Positions 36,115 to 47,486 of a stretch of DNA of 64,000 bases are shown here, piece after piece. The position numbers and the translations under genes are program-made. This stretch comes from Marsupella aquatica (lineage: Eukaryota > Marchantiophyta): assembly GCA_973895155.1 (NCBI GenBank), contig OZ316892.1:26102001-26166000 (forward strand), given 5' to 3'. Each line of letters opens with the position of its first letter. Positions within the stretch are counted from its first letter, which is position 1. The notes beneath the pieces were generated by a model. It saw only the letters and a list, made by a program, of their open reading frames with translations, was not told the DNA's origin and did no database searches.

Positions 36115-37177
36115 GATGGCGACGGTACTTATATCGAAGATGAGATGGCCAGAACGCAGAAGAACAAGGCCACGGCGCATCATCTAGGGCTGCTGAAGCC
36201 GAGCTGGCCAAGCTTAGAAGGGAGATTCTGGCTCCGTCATCGTCCAAAGGGGGCGGAGCTTGGGAAAGGTTTGATGGGACGAAGAGTGGGGATTCCAGAG
36301 TAGGGCTAGTGGGATTTCCTTCCGTTGGAAAATCCGCTCTGCTCAATAAGCTGACGGGGACATTCTCTGAGGTGGCCTCTTAATAGTTTACCACCCTCGG
36401 TTGTGTTCCTGGCGTCATCCAGTACAGGGGGGCAAAAGTCCAGCTGCTGGATCTTCCGGGGATTAATGAAGAGGCAAAAGATGGGAAAGGGCGTGGAAGA
36501 CAGGTTATCAGTACTCCACGATCTTGCAATTGTATTCTGTTAGTGTTGGATTCTATCAAGCCGATAACTCACAAGCGATTCAAAGAGAAGCAGCTGGAAG
36601 GATTCGGCATCAGGTTGAACTCAGAGCCTCCCAATTTGACGTTAAGCGGAAAGACAAAGGTGGCATCAATTTTACGTCTACTGTGTCCAACACTCACCTA
36701 GATATATAGGAAATCCTTAATGCGGACATATCACCCAAATATGACGCCACAGCGGATGATCTCATTGACGTTATTGAAGGGAACAGAATCTACATGCCGT
36801 GTATCTATGTGGTCAACAAGATTGATAAAGTGACGGTCGAAGAGTTGGAGATTCTCGACAAGTTGCCGTATTACTGTCAGTCAGCGCGGACTGGGAGTGG
36901 AATTTAGATGGCGTTTTGGAAAAAATTGGAGCACCTTGATTTGATTCGCGTCTACACCAAGCCTAAAGGGGCAAGTCCTGATTATGAAGATCCTGTCATT
37001 CTGTCAGCGAAGAAGTGTACAGTGGATCGCTTTTGTCGGCGTCTGCACAAGGATATGGTGAAGCATTTCAAGTATGCACTTGTTTGGGGTTCAAGTGCAA
37101 AACACAAGCCACAAAGAGTAGGCAGGGATCATCAAATTGAAGATGAAGACGTTGTCCAAATTATTAAAAAGGTCTAA
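36115..37177 (+). pseudogene. Processed pseudogene of a DRG-type GTPase (DRG1-like)
   Basis: The stretch aligns in order with plant developmentally regulated GTP-binding proteins without any intron. It has the start MA.., [18 protein letters not shown], the G1 loop GFPSVGKS, the G3 motif [17 protein letters not shown], the G4 motif NKID and the C-terminal TGS-side block HKPQRVGRDH..EDEDVVQIIKK. It is broken. About ten codons are missing near the N-terminus. Tandem stops (taatag) follow FSEVAS where Tyr-Glu is expected. There is a frameshift near 36640, a stop and a deletion of about 18 codons near 36705, and two shifts around 36880-36960. Lack of introns plus scattered breaks indicates a retrocopy. 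The sequence before it keeps two TAGGGTTT telo-box words (36059, 36091), common in leaders of translation-related plant genes. No poly(A) remnant is clear. Confidence 0.85.
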
Positions 37178-38017
37178 GTTTTTGTTCGCGTGCGTCTGAA
37201 CTTCAAGCCCATTTGCTCGTAATGGCATGGTTTTGTATTTTTCAAGGGAATGCATTAGTTCACTGGAATGCGCTCCGAGTCATGAGAATAGGTGAACCTT
37301 TTCTGTTGTTTATGAGTATCAGGGTCCCATTTTAACTGGGTAATAAGCAGCAGAGTAGCAAATGTGGAAATGCTTCTCTCCCTGGGCCCGAGGAATATAA
37401 TTTCCAGAATCCAAATTCATTGTATGTATCATCCTTGGGGCTGGAAATTTTTCACAGGTTGGCAGCCGTCAAGACGGTGTCCTGTTTTTTACGAACAAAT
37501 TAGTACATATCTTTAGGGTTGTGACGTACATTTTTCCCCTTGTTCAGTTATCAGCCTATGAATGGTGGCGTTCGTATTATGAAGAAACGGATGAACAGAA
37601 GTAGTTAAGTACCTTAAGGAAGCATGCATTGACTCATTAGACTCATCAGCCAGGTAAATTGTTGAAAGAGACGCGTGCATTGCAATAGCTGAAGTTAATT
37701 TTTTAACGAAGGCCAGGTCGAAGACATTCCTTCAATCTGTTCAACAAAATTTGAATATCTTTGGTACAATCTCAGGTAAGACCTTGACCCCAATTCTTCA
37801 CCTGGATCATTAAGGGCAGGATACTGCTAGTGCTGCAATAAAGTAAATTTTCTGCTCGCTCCCTCGGCTGACTCCCCGTGAGAGCTACTGAACTAAGAAT
37901 GTACAAGACACCTGCAACAAGGGAAGAATTGTAGGAACTGTGTATGTTAACAGCAAGAATCACCTGGTCCTGAAGAACCTCAAGTAACTAATTGATCAGC
38001 TAAGCAGTTCGACATTA
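37178..38017. other. Unannotated stretch
   Basis: No gene or repeat recognised. Confidence 0.35.
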
Positions 38018-38386
38018 TCATGATCTGGAAGAGTTTTCGAGTTTGTTTTCTAGAAAACTATGTGGTGCACTTGAAACTATGAAAGGCAGAAGATCAGAGA
38101 TCCAATGGTCGGAATAGGGTCTGCCACAATCGTAGTTACAAACATGTACCTGGGAGACATCAGGGACACATCCGGCACCGGATCTAGTGAGTAAAATGGC
38201 AGCGGCGCAGTTCTTCATCAACCCGGGCACGAGTTTCTCCCACTCGCCGTCGGCACATATGTCGTTCACTCTGGACCAGGATCTTCCCTCGGGCAGCTCT
38301 TCATCCAAATCGCCCACCACCACGACCTCAAGGTCGGCAATCTCACGTGACAATGCTACGTTTCGTTCAAAGTTTGATTCGTTCAA
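38018..38386 (-). CDS. Uncharacterised candidate frame, 122 codons
   Basis: Read on the minus strand, the middle of this frame shows coding-like third-base preference for G and C and an acidic, balanced composition (ADLEVVVVGDLDEELPEGRS, then WSRVNDICADGEWEKLVPGL). A possible 5' splice site, ccag|gtacat, falls at about 38152, after which composition deteriorates. The real coding part may therefore be an exon of about 180 bp. I do not recognise a family. It lies 0.6 kb beyond the 3' end of the xylosyltransferase gene on the same strand. It could be an exon of an unfinished gene model or a gene fragment. Confidence 0.3.
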   Translation of the reverse strand: MNESNFERNVALSREIADLEVVVVGDLDEELPEGRSWSRVNDICADGEWEKLVPGLMKNCAAAILLTRSGAGCVPDVSQVHVCNYDCGRPYSDHWISDLLPFIVSSAPHSFLENKLENSSRS

Positions 38387-38657
38387 TTACCAACACAGCG
38401 CCAAAGTCAGCAGTAGCCTGAAATTCTCGCGCTTTCTTAAAACCTTGATTCGTTGTGATTGCTCACTCAATCTGCGCCGTATCGAAACAGTGCTCGCTTG
38501 GTAGATGGCCCTTGTAGCTCGCCATACCAGAATGATTGGAGGATTGGAATGCGAACCTTTGCAAATAGCTATGCTAGAAAAACTAGGAGGGCAAATACGC
38601 CCTGACCAGAATAATAATGAAATGTTTCCAAATGCATCACAACACTGAACCGTAGAT

Positions 38658-38740
38658 GGAACCAATTAGCAATTAGCAAGATTAGCAACTATAATTCAAC
38701 TTAGATGGAACCAATTAGCAATTGGCAAGATTGTGACTCT
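38658..38740. repeat. Small direct duplication, gatggaaccaattagcaatt
   Basis: gatggaaccaattagcaatt followed by a gcaagatt-like phrase occurs twice about 47 bp apart. Confidence 0.6.
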
Positions 38741-39019
38741 AGAAACAAGTAATCCACCATGCCGACATGATTCTGGATAGAATCGTCACCTGCTCAAGAT
38801 GTATCTTGTGGGAAGGAACGCGTTGGGAAGGGTTAGAGGCCCCGAATACTCGATCTCCCAGTCTCAATACTAGGCACTACCCTTGTGATCAAAAACAATG
38901 CATCTCCATTGCTATCAAAGTTTCAGGACTGAACCGTCCATCGTTGAGCTTTCAGTAAACGGTACAATAGCCACATCCAGAGGAAACTTGACGAGGATTT
39001 GATATATATGTACAGGACA

Positions 39020-41309
39020 CTACAATGTGTATTTTTTTATTTTCACATCTTCCAATATACGATCCATTTCGTTCATGACCAGATCAATATCTGCAGCACT
39101 GCTTTCCATATCTATGACCCGGTAATCCATCCCCATCCAATAAGACAAAGTTGAAAAATGGGGCCTTCTGTACGTTGGAGCTGAGAGTTCGAAAACTATA
39201 GTAGAGGGCTTTGCAAACATGAGGTGTGTCATTCCTGCTCCATGTGCTCCAATCAGCACATCTGCTCTTTTCACAGCTTGAACTTGTTCATCCATAGTCA
39301 TGTGTGCAAGAAGGCCATTCACAATGGTGACATTGAGCTGTTTCTCAGACTTCTCCGCTGCCCACTTGATCAGAGCCTTAAAGACTTCCTCCTCATTACT
39401 AAGTCGAGACTCCGGCTTCCCACTGTGGCGGGGGTGGGCCAAGTAGTTCTCACGTCTCACGAAGAGTACACTTACATCTTGGGCGTCCTTATCCACTAAA
39501 GAGGTCGCCTCCCCAGGGACGGTTTCAAAGCTTCTTGAAAAAAACTCTCCGTATTCACGCAGCCGAGCCATTTTTGATTCAATGGCACCTGACACTTCTG
39601 TCGTGTCCACGTTCTCAACAGAACTACCCCGGCATCTCAAATTAGAATTAATGAGCTTGAAAAGCGGCATGTCATAACCCAGTGGAGCAAAAATTGCATG
39701 CTCAAAGCATACAGATCCACTGTAGTGCTTTGCATAAGTGACGCTGCTGAAGATTGCTTTCCATGCATCATCCATGGGCGACTGCCAAAAAATGGCACTT
39801 GTTCAAATTAGATGCTGACAACGTCGGGAGACATCACCTTAGAGGTTATAGAAATCTATATGTATCCACAACGCCAAGAGATCGTATCCACTAAACTACC
39901 TACTTGCAAAATCAAAACTGAACAGAGCTCCAGTGCAGATGTGCTTCGTTCAAGAATTGGAATTCAGCTCTAGACCAACCTTGAAAACATTTACAATAAC
40001 CATGACCAATGTCCCGCAAGGCTTCGGTCACGTTGTACCATCACAAAGAACCTTCTAGAAAGTCAAAAGTGACCACAAGGAGAAAATAAGCCTAGAGACA
40101 AGATGACAACCATGCAAATATTAGCACGGCTATGGAGAGGGCAAGGAACTGGGAAGAAGGAGACTTGGCAAGGTGGATCCGACTTACTTTACAATGTCCA
40201 TCCAAGAAAACGATACGAGGTCGATATTGAAGACCAGCAATGCGAGAAGAAATGTACGCACTGAACCAATCCGTCGAGGTGTGAAACAAATTGGCATATT
40301 CATACCGTGTTACAAAAACTGTTGGCTCATAGACTCTCTGCAAGGAATCAGAACAAACCTGCTCAGACTTTCCTGCAGGTATAGCAGGTTTGCGGGAAGC
40401 AACGTTAAAATCAGACTAAGAGCATTATACTTCACTGTCTAGATATGTTTTAAGGCAGAACAGAATTATTAAACGCTGAATGGCAAGCAGTGGAGCTGAT
40501 TGGATCCCTGAGTGAGAAAGCAGTCTTTTTCCTACTGTTCGTAAAATTTCCGTTCAAGACAAAATCAACGAAGAAACGCAACGTGAGAGAGAGTGTTATA
40601 CTTCTGAACAGACGGCGCTCTTAGAATCGACGGCACGCAGATTCAGCAGCAATGACCTCAACGTGTGCTTGTGTATCTGTCCTTTCGGCATGAGTTTGTT
40701 CACGGAAACCTCATTAATGACTCGAGCACTTGACAGTAGTTTCGGATGCAAATTTCGAGTTACTTGAACCTGAAAGGCACCTTCTGAATACTGCGGTAAT
40801 TCTTCGTCCTCTCCTCTACCAATGACCTCGTCTATAGCTTCTCCACCTCTAGAAACGGTGATCCCCTCTGGATTCATGATTATTTTCTTTCCTTCACAGA
40901 CGGAGCTCTTCAATGTTTCACTGTAAAAGCAACGAAACGAACCACAAGCATCACTGTCTCCTCTCCGCCTGCTGGAGTTGGTCTTCCCAACCTCATCCTT
41001 GCAGCGAGACTCGAGAATACGGTGCTCCTCTACGAATCCATGTCCGAAATAGCCTTCGCAAGTGTAGGGTTTTAAATTCGGGTTGCGCGTCCACGGCTGG
41101 AAGGAAGAGAGAGCGGGCCACGTTTTGAGGACCTCCATCTTGACCTCCATCAGCCTCCCCACTTCAGGTCCGGTGGTCCTCGCTAGGAAAGGACGGCCAT
41201 CAGTTGGAGAATTCCAGAAGACAAAGATCTGCAGTAGAGTCATGCCGACGATCAGCAGAAATTGCACTACACGCAATGCTGTGACCACAACTTCTGAGCC
41301 GTTGCCCAT
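39020..41309 (-). CDS. Beta-1,2-xylosyltransferase of N-glycans (GT61)
   Basis: Three exons on the minus strand, 41309-40602, 40337-40188 and 39781-39020, joined by phase-0 GT-AG introns, give 539 residues, close to the family length. Residues about 7-32 form the single N-terminal anchor of a type II Golgi protein, followed by a stem. The catalytic region contains VTRYEYANLFHTSTDW, then RPRIVFLDGHCK at the end of exon 2, PLGY, LFVRRENYLAHPRHSGK (about 392-408) and the GT61 signature IGAHGAGMTH (about 463-472). These blocks match plant XYLT rather than the xylan-modifying GT61 members. The enzyme adds beta-1,2-linked xylose to the core mannose of N-glycans in the Golgi, using UDP-xylose. The start codon is the first ATG before the anchor. 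The frame is intact. Confidence 0.9.
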
Positions 41310-42514
41310 TGTCTTGCCTTGTCTTGTGTTGTCTTCTCGTTTCGTCTCTCCACTACTCTGACGGAGAAATCAAACGAAACCCTGTCGACAATTCGACCAG
41401 GCTCACATATCTCTTCCCTTCCGTTCCCTCCTCTTCTCTGGCCTTCTAGCCTACCTAATCTGTGGGGACCACAGCAAACCATGCTCACAAATCCTCGTCA
41501 TCCTGCTGCTGCTGCTGCACTAGATTGCAGAGATACCAACTTCGTCCTTGCAATCTCACCTCCTCACACCCTACTTATTTCATCCTCTGTCCCTCTCTCA
41601 ACTCAACAATTGCTGGCACGACTGGCCCTCTCTCTCCAGCGTTTTTGGAAGCCTGGTGAGATCGAAATTCATTCACTTATTCATCACTCATTCAGTCAAT
41701 CATCAATCCACAGAGTCCTTTCTTCTGCAATCCTCTCGTGTCTGTAGTATGATTCCCGAGCTCAGCTAGGGCTCGACACGCTCAATGTTACCGTCTATCT
41801 GTCTATTTACTCAACATCACGGTCCTCAGGGGAAGTCGCCCAAGATTTCTTGAAGGTAAAGACTGCCCGAGACATCATCAACCCTAGAACCCGCACCTTG
41901 TGTCCTCGGCGAACGACGAAAACGCCCGAGAATTTGCGCCAAAGCCATCTTTCTCATCCTCAATCCCACAGCTTTCGTTGCTAAAAACACAGCATTGTCT
42001 CGAAATCCACAACCCCGTGACTTTCCGCACCACCGAACGACTGCTCGAGGTGGGATTTCATTTTTTCCTCTTGAGAGTCTCTCTCAAGAGTCAAGATCGC
42101 AGAAAGCTGTCCAAGATTCGGGAGACTCGGATCTCAGAACTGCACTGACAAATCGGCGGAGAGTCCACAGACATTATTATTGCGTGCGACAACAAAGCGA
42201 ATTGGTCAAACTGATTATGTCATTAATTGACTCCAGTTCCGAAGCAAATCAAGCAATGGAAGAGGAATAGAGGATGGACTATGCCATTATGGAAGACTGA
42301 CATTGCCACAGAAAATCGATCGTTCCCCAATGGAAAGAAAGGTCTGCGCCAGAAATCATAGACTAGAGCTGCTGCCAAAGCCATTGGTTCTCTGCAGGAA
42401 AATGCCCGTAATAATGTCATTGACCACAAAAATGCTCGCATTAATGCCTTTGACCAGACTCTCTCTTCAGCTTTGCAATTTTACATTACACTCAAAACCG
42501 AAGTGCAAGTCTAA
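41310..42514 (-). other. Promoter/leader side of the xylosyltransferase gene
   Basis: No gene recognised. The first bases upstream of the ATG are rich in cttgtctt words on the plus strand (GA-rich leader on the minus strand). Confidence 0.4.
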
Positions 42515-43064
42515 GAGCATCTCCAACGTGTATGGACCCCATTTGCTTACCTTATACATTAAATACATCGTAAAAGGTTGGTTTTTTTTTCAGTATATTC
42601 TATATAACAAGGATGATATCTCAAAAAATAACCCCAATGGATACTGGTTTTGCGTTAAAAAAACAATTAGTATACTCTATACAACAAAGATGATATATCA
42701 AAAAACAACCCAATGGTTACTGGTTTTGGGTAAAAGGTTGGTTTGTTAATATAGTGTCAATGACATTATGATATGACAAAAAACAATCCCAATGGTTAGT
42801 GGGTTTTTTAGTATCTCTTGACATATGCACCCTTGCATGCTAATCATGGATCTTGGAGAACCCACCAATGAATCTTGTATTCAGTGAATGTGCTATACAG
42901 CAGCTCTACAGTAGCTCCCATACAGATCCAATAACCAGACAACCCAGTGAGGTCAGAAGGGAATAGCCCGTATAACCCGTTGGGGTTGTCTTTTTTGTTG
43001 AATCTTACTGGGTTTGGTCAACATAGTGTTACAGTAGACAACCAAGTAACCGGTGGAGATGCTC
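42515..43064. mobile_element. PIF/Harbinger-like MITE, 550 bp
   Basis: The left end is gagcatctccaacgtgt; the right end read in reverse is gagcatctccaccggtt. TAA flanks both ends (42512-42514 and 43065-43067), as for PIF/Harbinger insertions. Inside, three imperfect units of about 75-90 bp (gatgatat(c/a)tcaaaaaa then aaccc(c)aatgg) lie between 42580 and 42820. No transposase frame. Its ends match those of the 18147-19102 element, so both belong to one terminal family. Confidence 0.75.
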
Positions 43065-43085
43065 TAACTGTAAGCTCCATCGACC

Positions 43086-43396
43086 ACACCACCTGCGGGC
43101 ACTTATCCATTGAATGCACTATGTTATAAGAAAATCTTCTCCCAGAGCTACCCTTTGTTTAACACTAACCCCACCCAAATTTGGACAGCTAGTCCCTGGA
43201 AAGTAGTTTATGGCATTGTCAGGTTGTCCTTGCATCAACTACACCACCTGCAGGCACTTATCCATTGAATGCACTATGTTATAAGAGAATCTCCTCCCAG
43301 AGCCACCCTTTGTTTTGCACTAACCCCACCCAAATTGGGACAACTAGTCCCTGGAGTGTTATTTATGGCATTGTCAGGTTGTCCTTGCCTGCTGCC
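43086..43396. repeat. 155-bp tandem duplication
   Basis: acaccacctgc(g/a)ggcacttat starts at 43086 and at 43241, and similarity runs the full 155 bp to aggttgtccttgc with scattered substitutions. Confidence 0.8.
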
Positions 43397-43929
43397 AGCC
43401 TAATGCTGCTCCAACCATGCACATTATACCAGAATAAATATCAAGAATCTGAGCACTATTTTAGTCCAGCTAGCTCTAGATGTTAGCTCTAGATGTTGTG
43501 ATAGGCCATCTTTGTAGAGAGGCAGAGGTCCAAAGTTTGAAACTTCCAAGAGGCACACTTCATTTCACAGTAGAAGCTATTGACACTTAAAGGAGAAGTG
43601 AAATTGTTTTTTTCATGGGCAGCAGACAGTCCATATATGACTTTCCAGGGACTCGTATTGCTGAATAACCCAACTAGGTTTTGCTTTCAAGATAGATTAA
43701 ATAACGTACCCAGATTAGGTCATTGTACATGTCTACCATGGCCAGCCTGAGTGGGTAATTTCCCTGAACAGCAGGTATAAGTATAGTATCTGAGAAATGT
43801 AAGTTGAATCTTGAAAGTAACTTAGTAAGGAGTCAACTAGTATGGAGGCAATTATAAACTAATCTACTCCTTACACAGTAATGTTCCGGCAATTTGATTG
43901 GACCTGCCATTTTGCATTTTCCTTACTGG

Positions 43930-43982
43930 GTTTGTTCAACACCTCATTAGAGTAACAAAACCCCGTTGGGTTGCAGATGCTC
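43930..43982. mobile_element. Orphan right end of a PIF-like MITE
   Basis: ttactgggtttgttcaacac then ccgttgggttgcagatgctc followed by TAA resembles the last 60 bp of the 42515-43064 element. No matching left end was found between the two. Confidence 0.5.
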
Positions 43983-44478
43983 TAAGTGCATGAGATATCA
44001 CTTCCGCACTTCTCCTTATGTACACAATTTATGAGTGCATGTGAAATTGCTTATGTTGTCAGGTCACACACATTGGATTCCTCGTACCCAGAGCCTTCAT
44101 ATTGCATGATTCAACTGGATAAGTGCATGAAACTACTTTATGTACTTAATTGCAGCACTTATCAATTAATACTTCTTAGTTATGTATCCATTGCAGTAAA
44201 TGATATATTCATGTCTACGCTTATAGACAGAAATGCACTTATGCATTAGTCATTTTTTCCTGATATTCTGTTGTGTGCGTGAGGGACTACCTGCACTTGC
44301 GCAAACTGCATTGTCTCGTGCATTTACAAAGGCAATCACTGTAATACTAGGGGACCAGTACTCTGCCTGCGTCTAGACAAAGTTCAGTGTACTAGCCTGA
44401 GGGCCACGGTCTGAGTGCCCCTTTTTTGAACATAAGTATAGTGGTGAGTACATTCAAGCAAGCTATTTCATTTTCATA

Positions 44479-44730
44479 GACTCACCCTGCCCTCAATCCC
44501 AGTTTCCACTTGTATCCTCAACTTCAATTATGCCCCCAAAGTCACAGCCTAGAAAGTCATTGTGTCCTCAATTGTGTTTTCCACTGGCATCCCCAACTTC
44601 AATTCACACACCCAAAGTTCGACCCAAAGTCACAGTCTAGAGACTCATCCTGTGCACTTAATCTCATTTTTTGCTTGCATCCATTCTTCAACTTCAATTA
44701 TGCCCCCAAAGTCTCAATCTAGAGGCTTTG
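44479..44730. repeat. Tandem array, three units of about 80-88 bp
   Basis: Each unit holds a variant of ctcaatcccagtttccactt, a gcatcc-like word, caacttcaatta, cccccaaagtc and agtctagag. The third copy is the most diverged. Confidence 0.7.
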
Positions 44731-45578
44731 CTCTAGAGTAGGCCGCCCCTAAATTGTTTTTGGGAGCAAGTGTATAATTAGATAGCACTCTCATGAGTTA
44801 CTACCATATATAGTGGTAAGTTGGTTCCCAATTCTCGCTTGTGAAGTCTTTTTGCTTTTAGACTTTGGGGGTGGCAGTTAAAAAAATTTGCAACCAGCAA
44901 GTTTCTCAGTCTACTTTTTTTACATTTTGCTTAATATACCTAGCCATCACATGTGTACATGCCCAATTTCAACAAATAACACCATTTTTCAGGCTGTCAT
45001 GTCTGGAATTTTCCCCTCCCCATTTCCTTTAACTGCCTCAGGAACTGCCTGCTCATTTTTTCAGTCCACCATTTTTGTGCTTGGTGCTAAAAAGAAATTC
45101 ATGGAATTGGCTGTTGATTAGACCTAATACCACTGAGGTAGCCCAATCCCGGAGCCCAAATGAATGGATAGTATTGCCAAGCGTAAATGAGGCGGCAGGG
45201 TAGTCGGGTGTTGTGGTAAGTCGGGCAAGTCAGACTGGCAACTGGAATTCAAGGATCCAGTCGTACACATGTGATGGCTAGGTCCATCTCACAGTTAGGC
45301 AATAATGTACCCATAATCAAATTGCCAAGGAAGCTTCCAGCCTGCCAGAATAACATTTCATGAACAGATCATGAAAAAGAAAAAAGCAGGTTATTGCTTA
45401 CACTGCAAGTTTGTAAGTGACAAAAGTTGGGACTCACAATCACTCTATCCTATTAAATACCAATCGGTGGAGATACAATCTGTCCTCTTTACAACATCTC
45501 CTTTGTCTGCTCATTTTCAGAGCAGAAGCAGGCCATTACCCTATAATAGGAAAAGATGTTTGGCATGAGGTTCACTAA

Positions 45579-45620
45579 GAGCATCTCCAACCATAACTGT
45601 AAAGCCTTACTGGAACTGCA
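45579..45620. mobile_element. Orphan left end of a PIF-like MITE
   Basis: TAA followed by gagcatctccaaccat matches the left ends of the two complete elements. I found no right end within the next 2 kb. Confidence 0.45.
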
Positions 45621-47486
45621 GTAGGTGTTGACTGAACCAGTAACTAAAGCTCAAAAAGTAGTGCAACCCTTCACTAGAACGCTATTAACCCTTTGTTTGC
45701 TTATAACACTTAACAGAAAAATTCCAAAGCTTTTGCTTGTATTAGGTCAGGGGCCAGGGCCGGGGCTGGTTATTCTTCCAAAAACTTTATTTAGGTGACC
45801 TCAAATGTGGCTTTATGAATGTGCACTAGGAGCTTCCAGAGTACTCAAAATCTACTGGATAAATGGAGACTTTACAAGTTGTAATCACACTTGATGCCAA
45901 ATCACATCGTCCCATCCCTGGCATGGACCTCAAACCATGCGATTGTTCCACTTGGAAACATTGCAATTTGTTCTATGAGATAAATTAGGACTTTTCAAAT
46001 CCTTTTAATTCATCCCTTTAATAATAACCAAGCATACACATGATGATAGGTTTGCCAAAGTCTCATGCTCTTAGCTCTCTCCTTGATGACATTTCGTCTG
46101 TTAGCCAATTTCCCCTCCTTAAAATTTGTTTATAGACTACTGTGGCCCTTTGTTGTGTTTGTTTGTACTTTGCTGGATATTTTGAGGTACTCCGTATGCT
46201 CTTCGTCGATACAGTCTGACTGAAGTGAGGAATATTGGGAAATCGCTTGTTCATTTCCCCGGAGGTCAATTGCAATCTGTACATGGAGTTGGATAATCAA
46301 TCTCACTTGCGAGGGTTGCACATGCAGGATGAGGTGTTCCACTGACTTTGTACATAATAATGATTCTTCGGTTGTACTGAGAACTCTGCAAGATGATTAA
46401 TTGATCGATGCCATTAACCAACGTTTCGTGGAATGACCAGAACTTGCATCACGGTCTGTTAACTTTAAATCAAACAGATACAGCCAGAAAACTCTGCCCA
46501 TCGCATATGTCACGTGACACCAGAATCAACGGTGAACAGCAGAATTGGTGTTCCTTTCCTGCAGAGGCTGAACTATTTGCACCCAAATAGGTGAAGAACA
46601 TCACTGTCCCACTTTCACAAAGTGCTCACCATATTTGGCGCCATCAATTTACTAACCATGAAATAAGAAATTTAGGGCCACGAGAGATCCATCGGCCCCA
46701 TTCCAGCACAAAAGCTTGAATATGAGAAACAATTTTGAAAACAGGGATGCCTGAGAAAAATCCACCAAAAACACGCCCCTCACGCCGATCGTCTGGATCC
46801 AACGAAGTCTAGACATGAGGTCCCGCTAAGATTTAGTGTAGAGTCATCGGACAGTAATGTAGTGTGACTCGAGAGGATACACAAGCTGATACTGGAGTTC
46901 TTTATTTTACAGCCATGATAAATGCTTTAAAATCAGCGAGCATATATATATTGCTTCAATCTACAATATCAAACAGTCGATGTCCGACATTACCAAATCC
47001 TCTAATCTCAATGGGTGACAGGTAGAATGTACTGCTAGGGGACTGAATGTCTGGTTCTTGCAGCGGTCACGAAATCTCATAAATCGTTTTGACTCCAAAC
47101 CATGCATAGACTTCAGATCCATATATGCTGGGCAATAACCCTTACAAAGACTCTACATTTTGAGCAAGACAGGAAAAGAGGATTCACAAGCACCAAAGAA
47201 AGCACTTATCCAGAAACTTTCATCGATCTAAAGTCTACAATCCTACAAGGCGGTCCATCTTCATATGAGTAGGTCATAACTATGACCAGTTCACTTCACA
47301 TCCGTTCCACCGTAACAAACTGCCCTGCGAGCCCGGCGAGTATTTTGGCCATGCTACAAGAAGGCCAACGCGACAAAAGAGGCTCAGTGTTGAAAGTTGT
47401 TGGCAGCTAATGTAACATAACAGAGCATTTGTGTTTCGATTCACACAATCTTTGTACAGCCCACCTTCAGAGCTCCATTGAGATCC
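45621..47486. other. Unannotated stretch downstream of the TOM1-like gene
   Basis: No gene recognised. The 3' untranslated region of the TOM1-like gene (minus strand) must lie near 47300-47486. Confidence 0.4.

Noticed and set aside
38520-38570. Similarity of ggattggaatgcgaaccttt to ggctggaatccgaacctctg near 5970
   Set aside because: Only about 26 bases with several mismatches; could be chance.
46055-46075. catgctctta as a right end for the orphan MITE at 45579
   Set aside because: It lacks the ggagat part of the end and the flank reads TTA rather than TAA.
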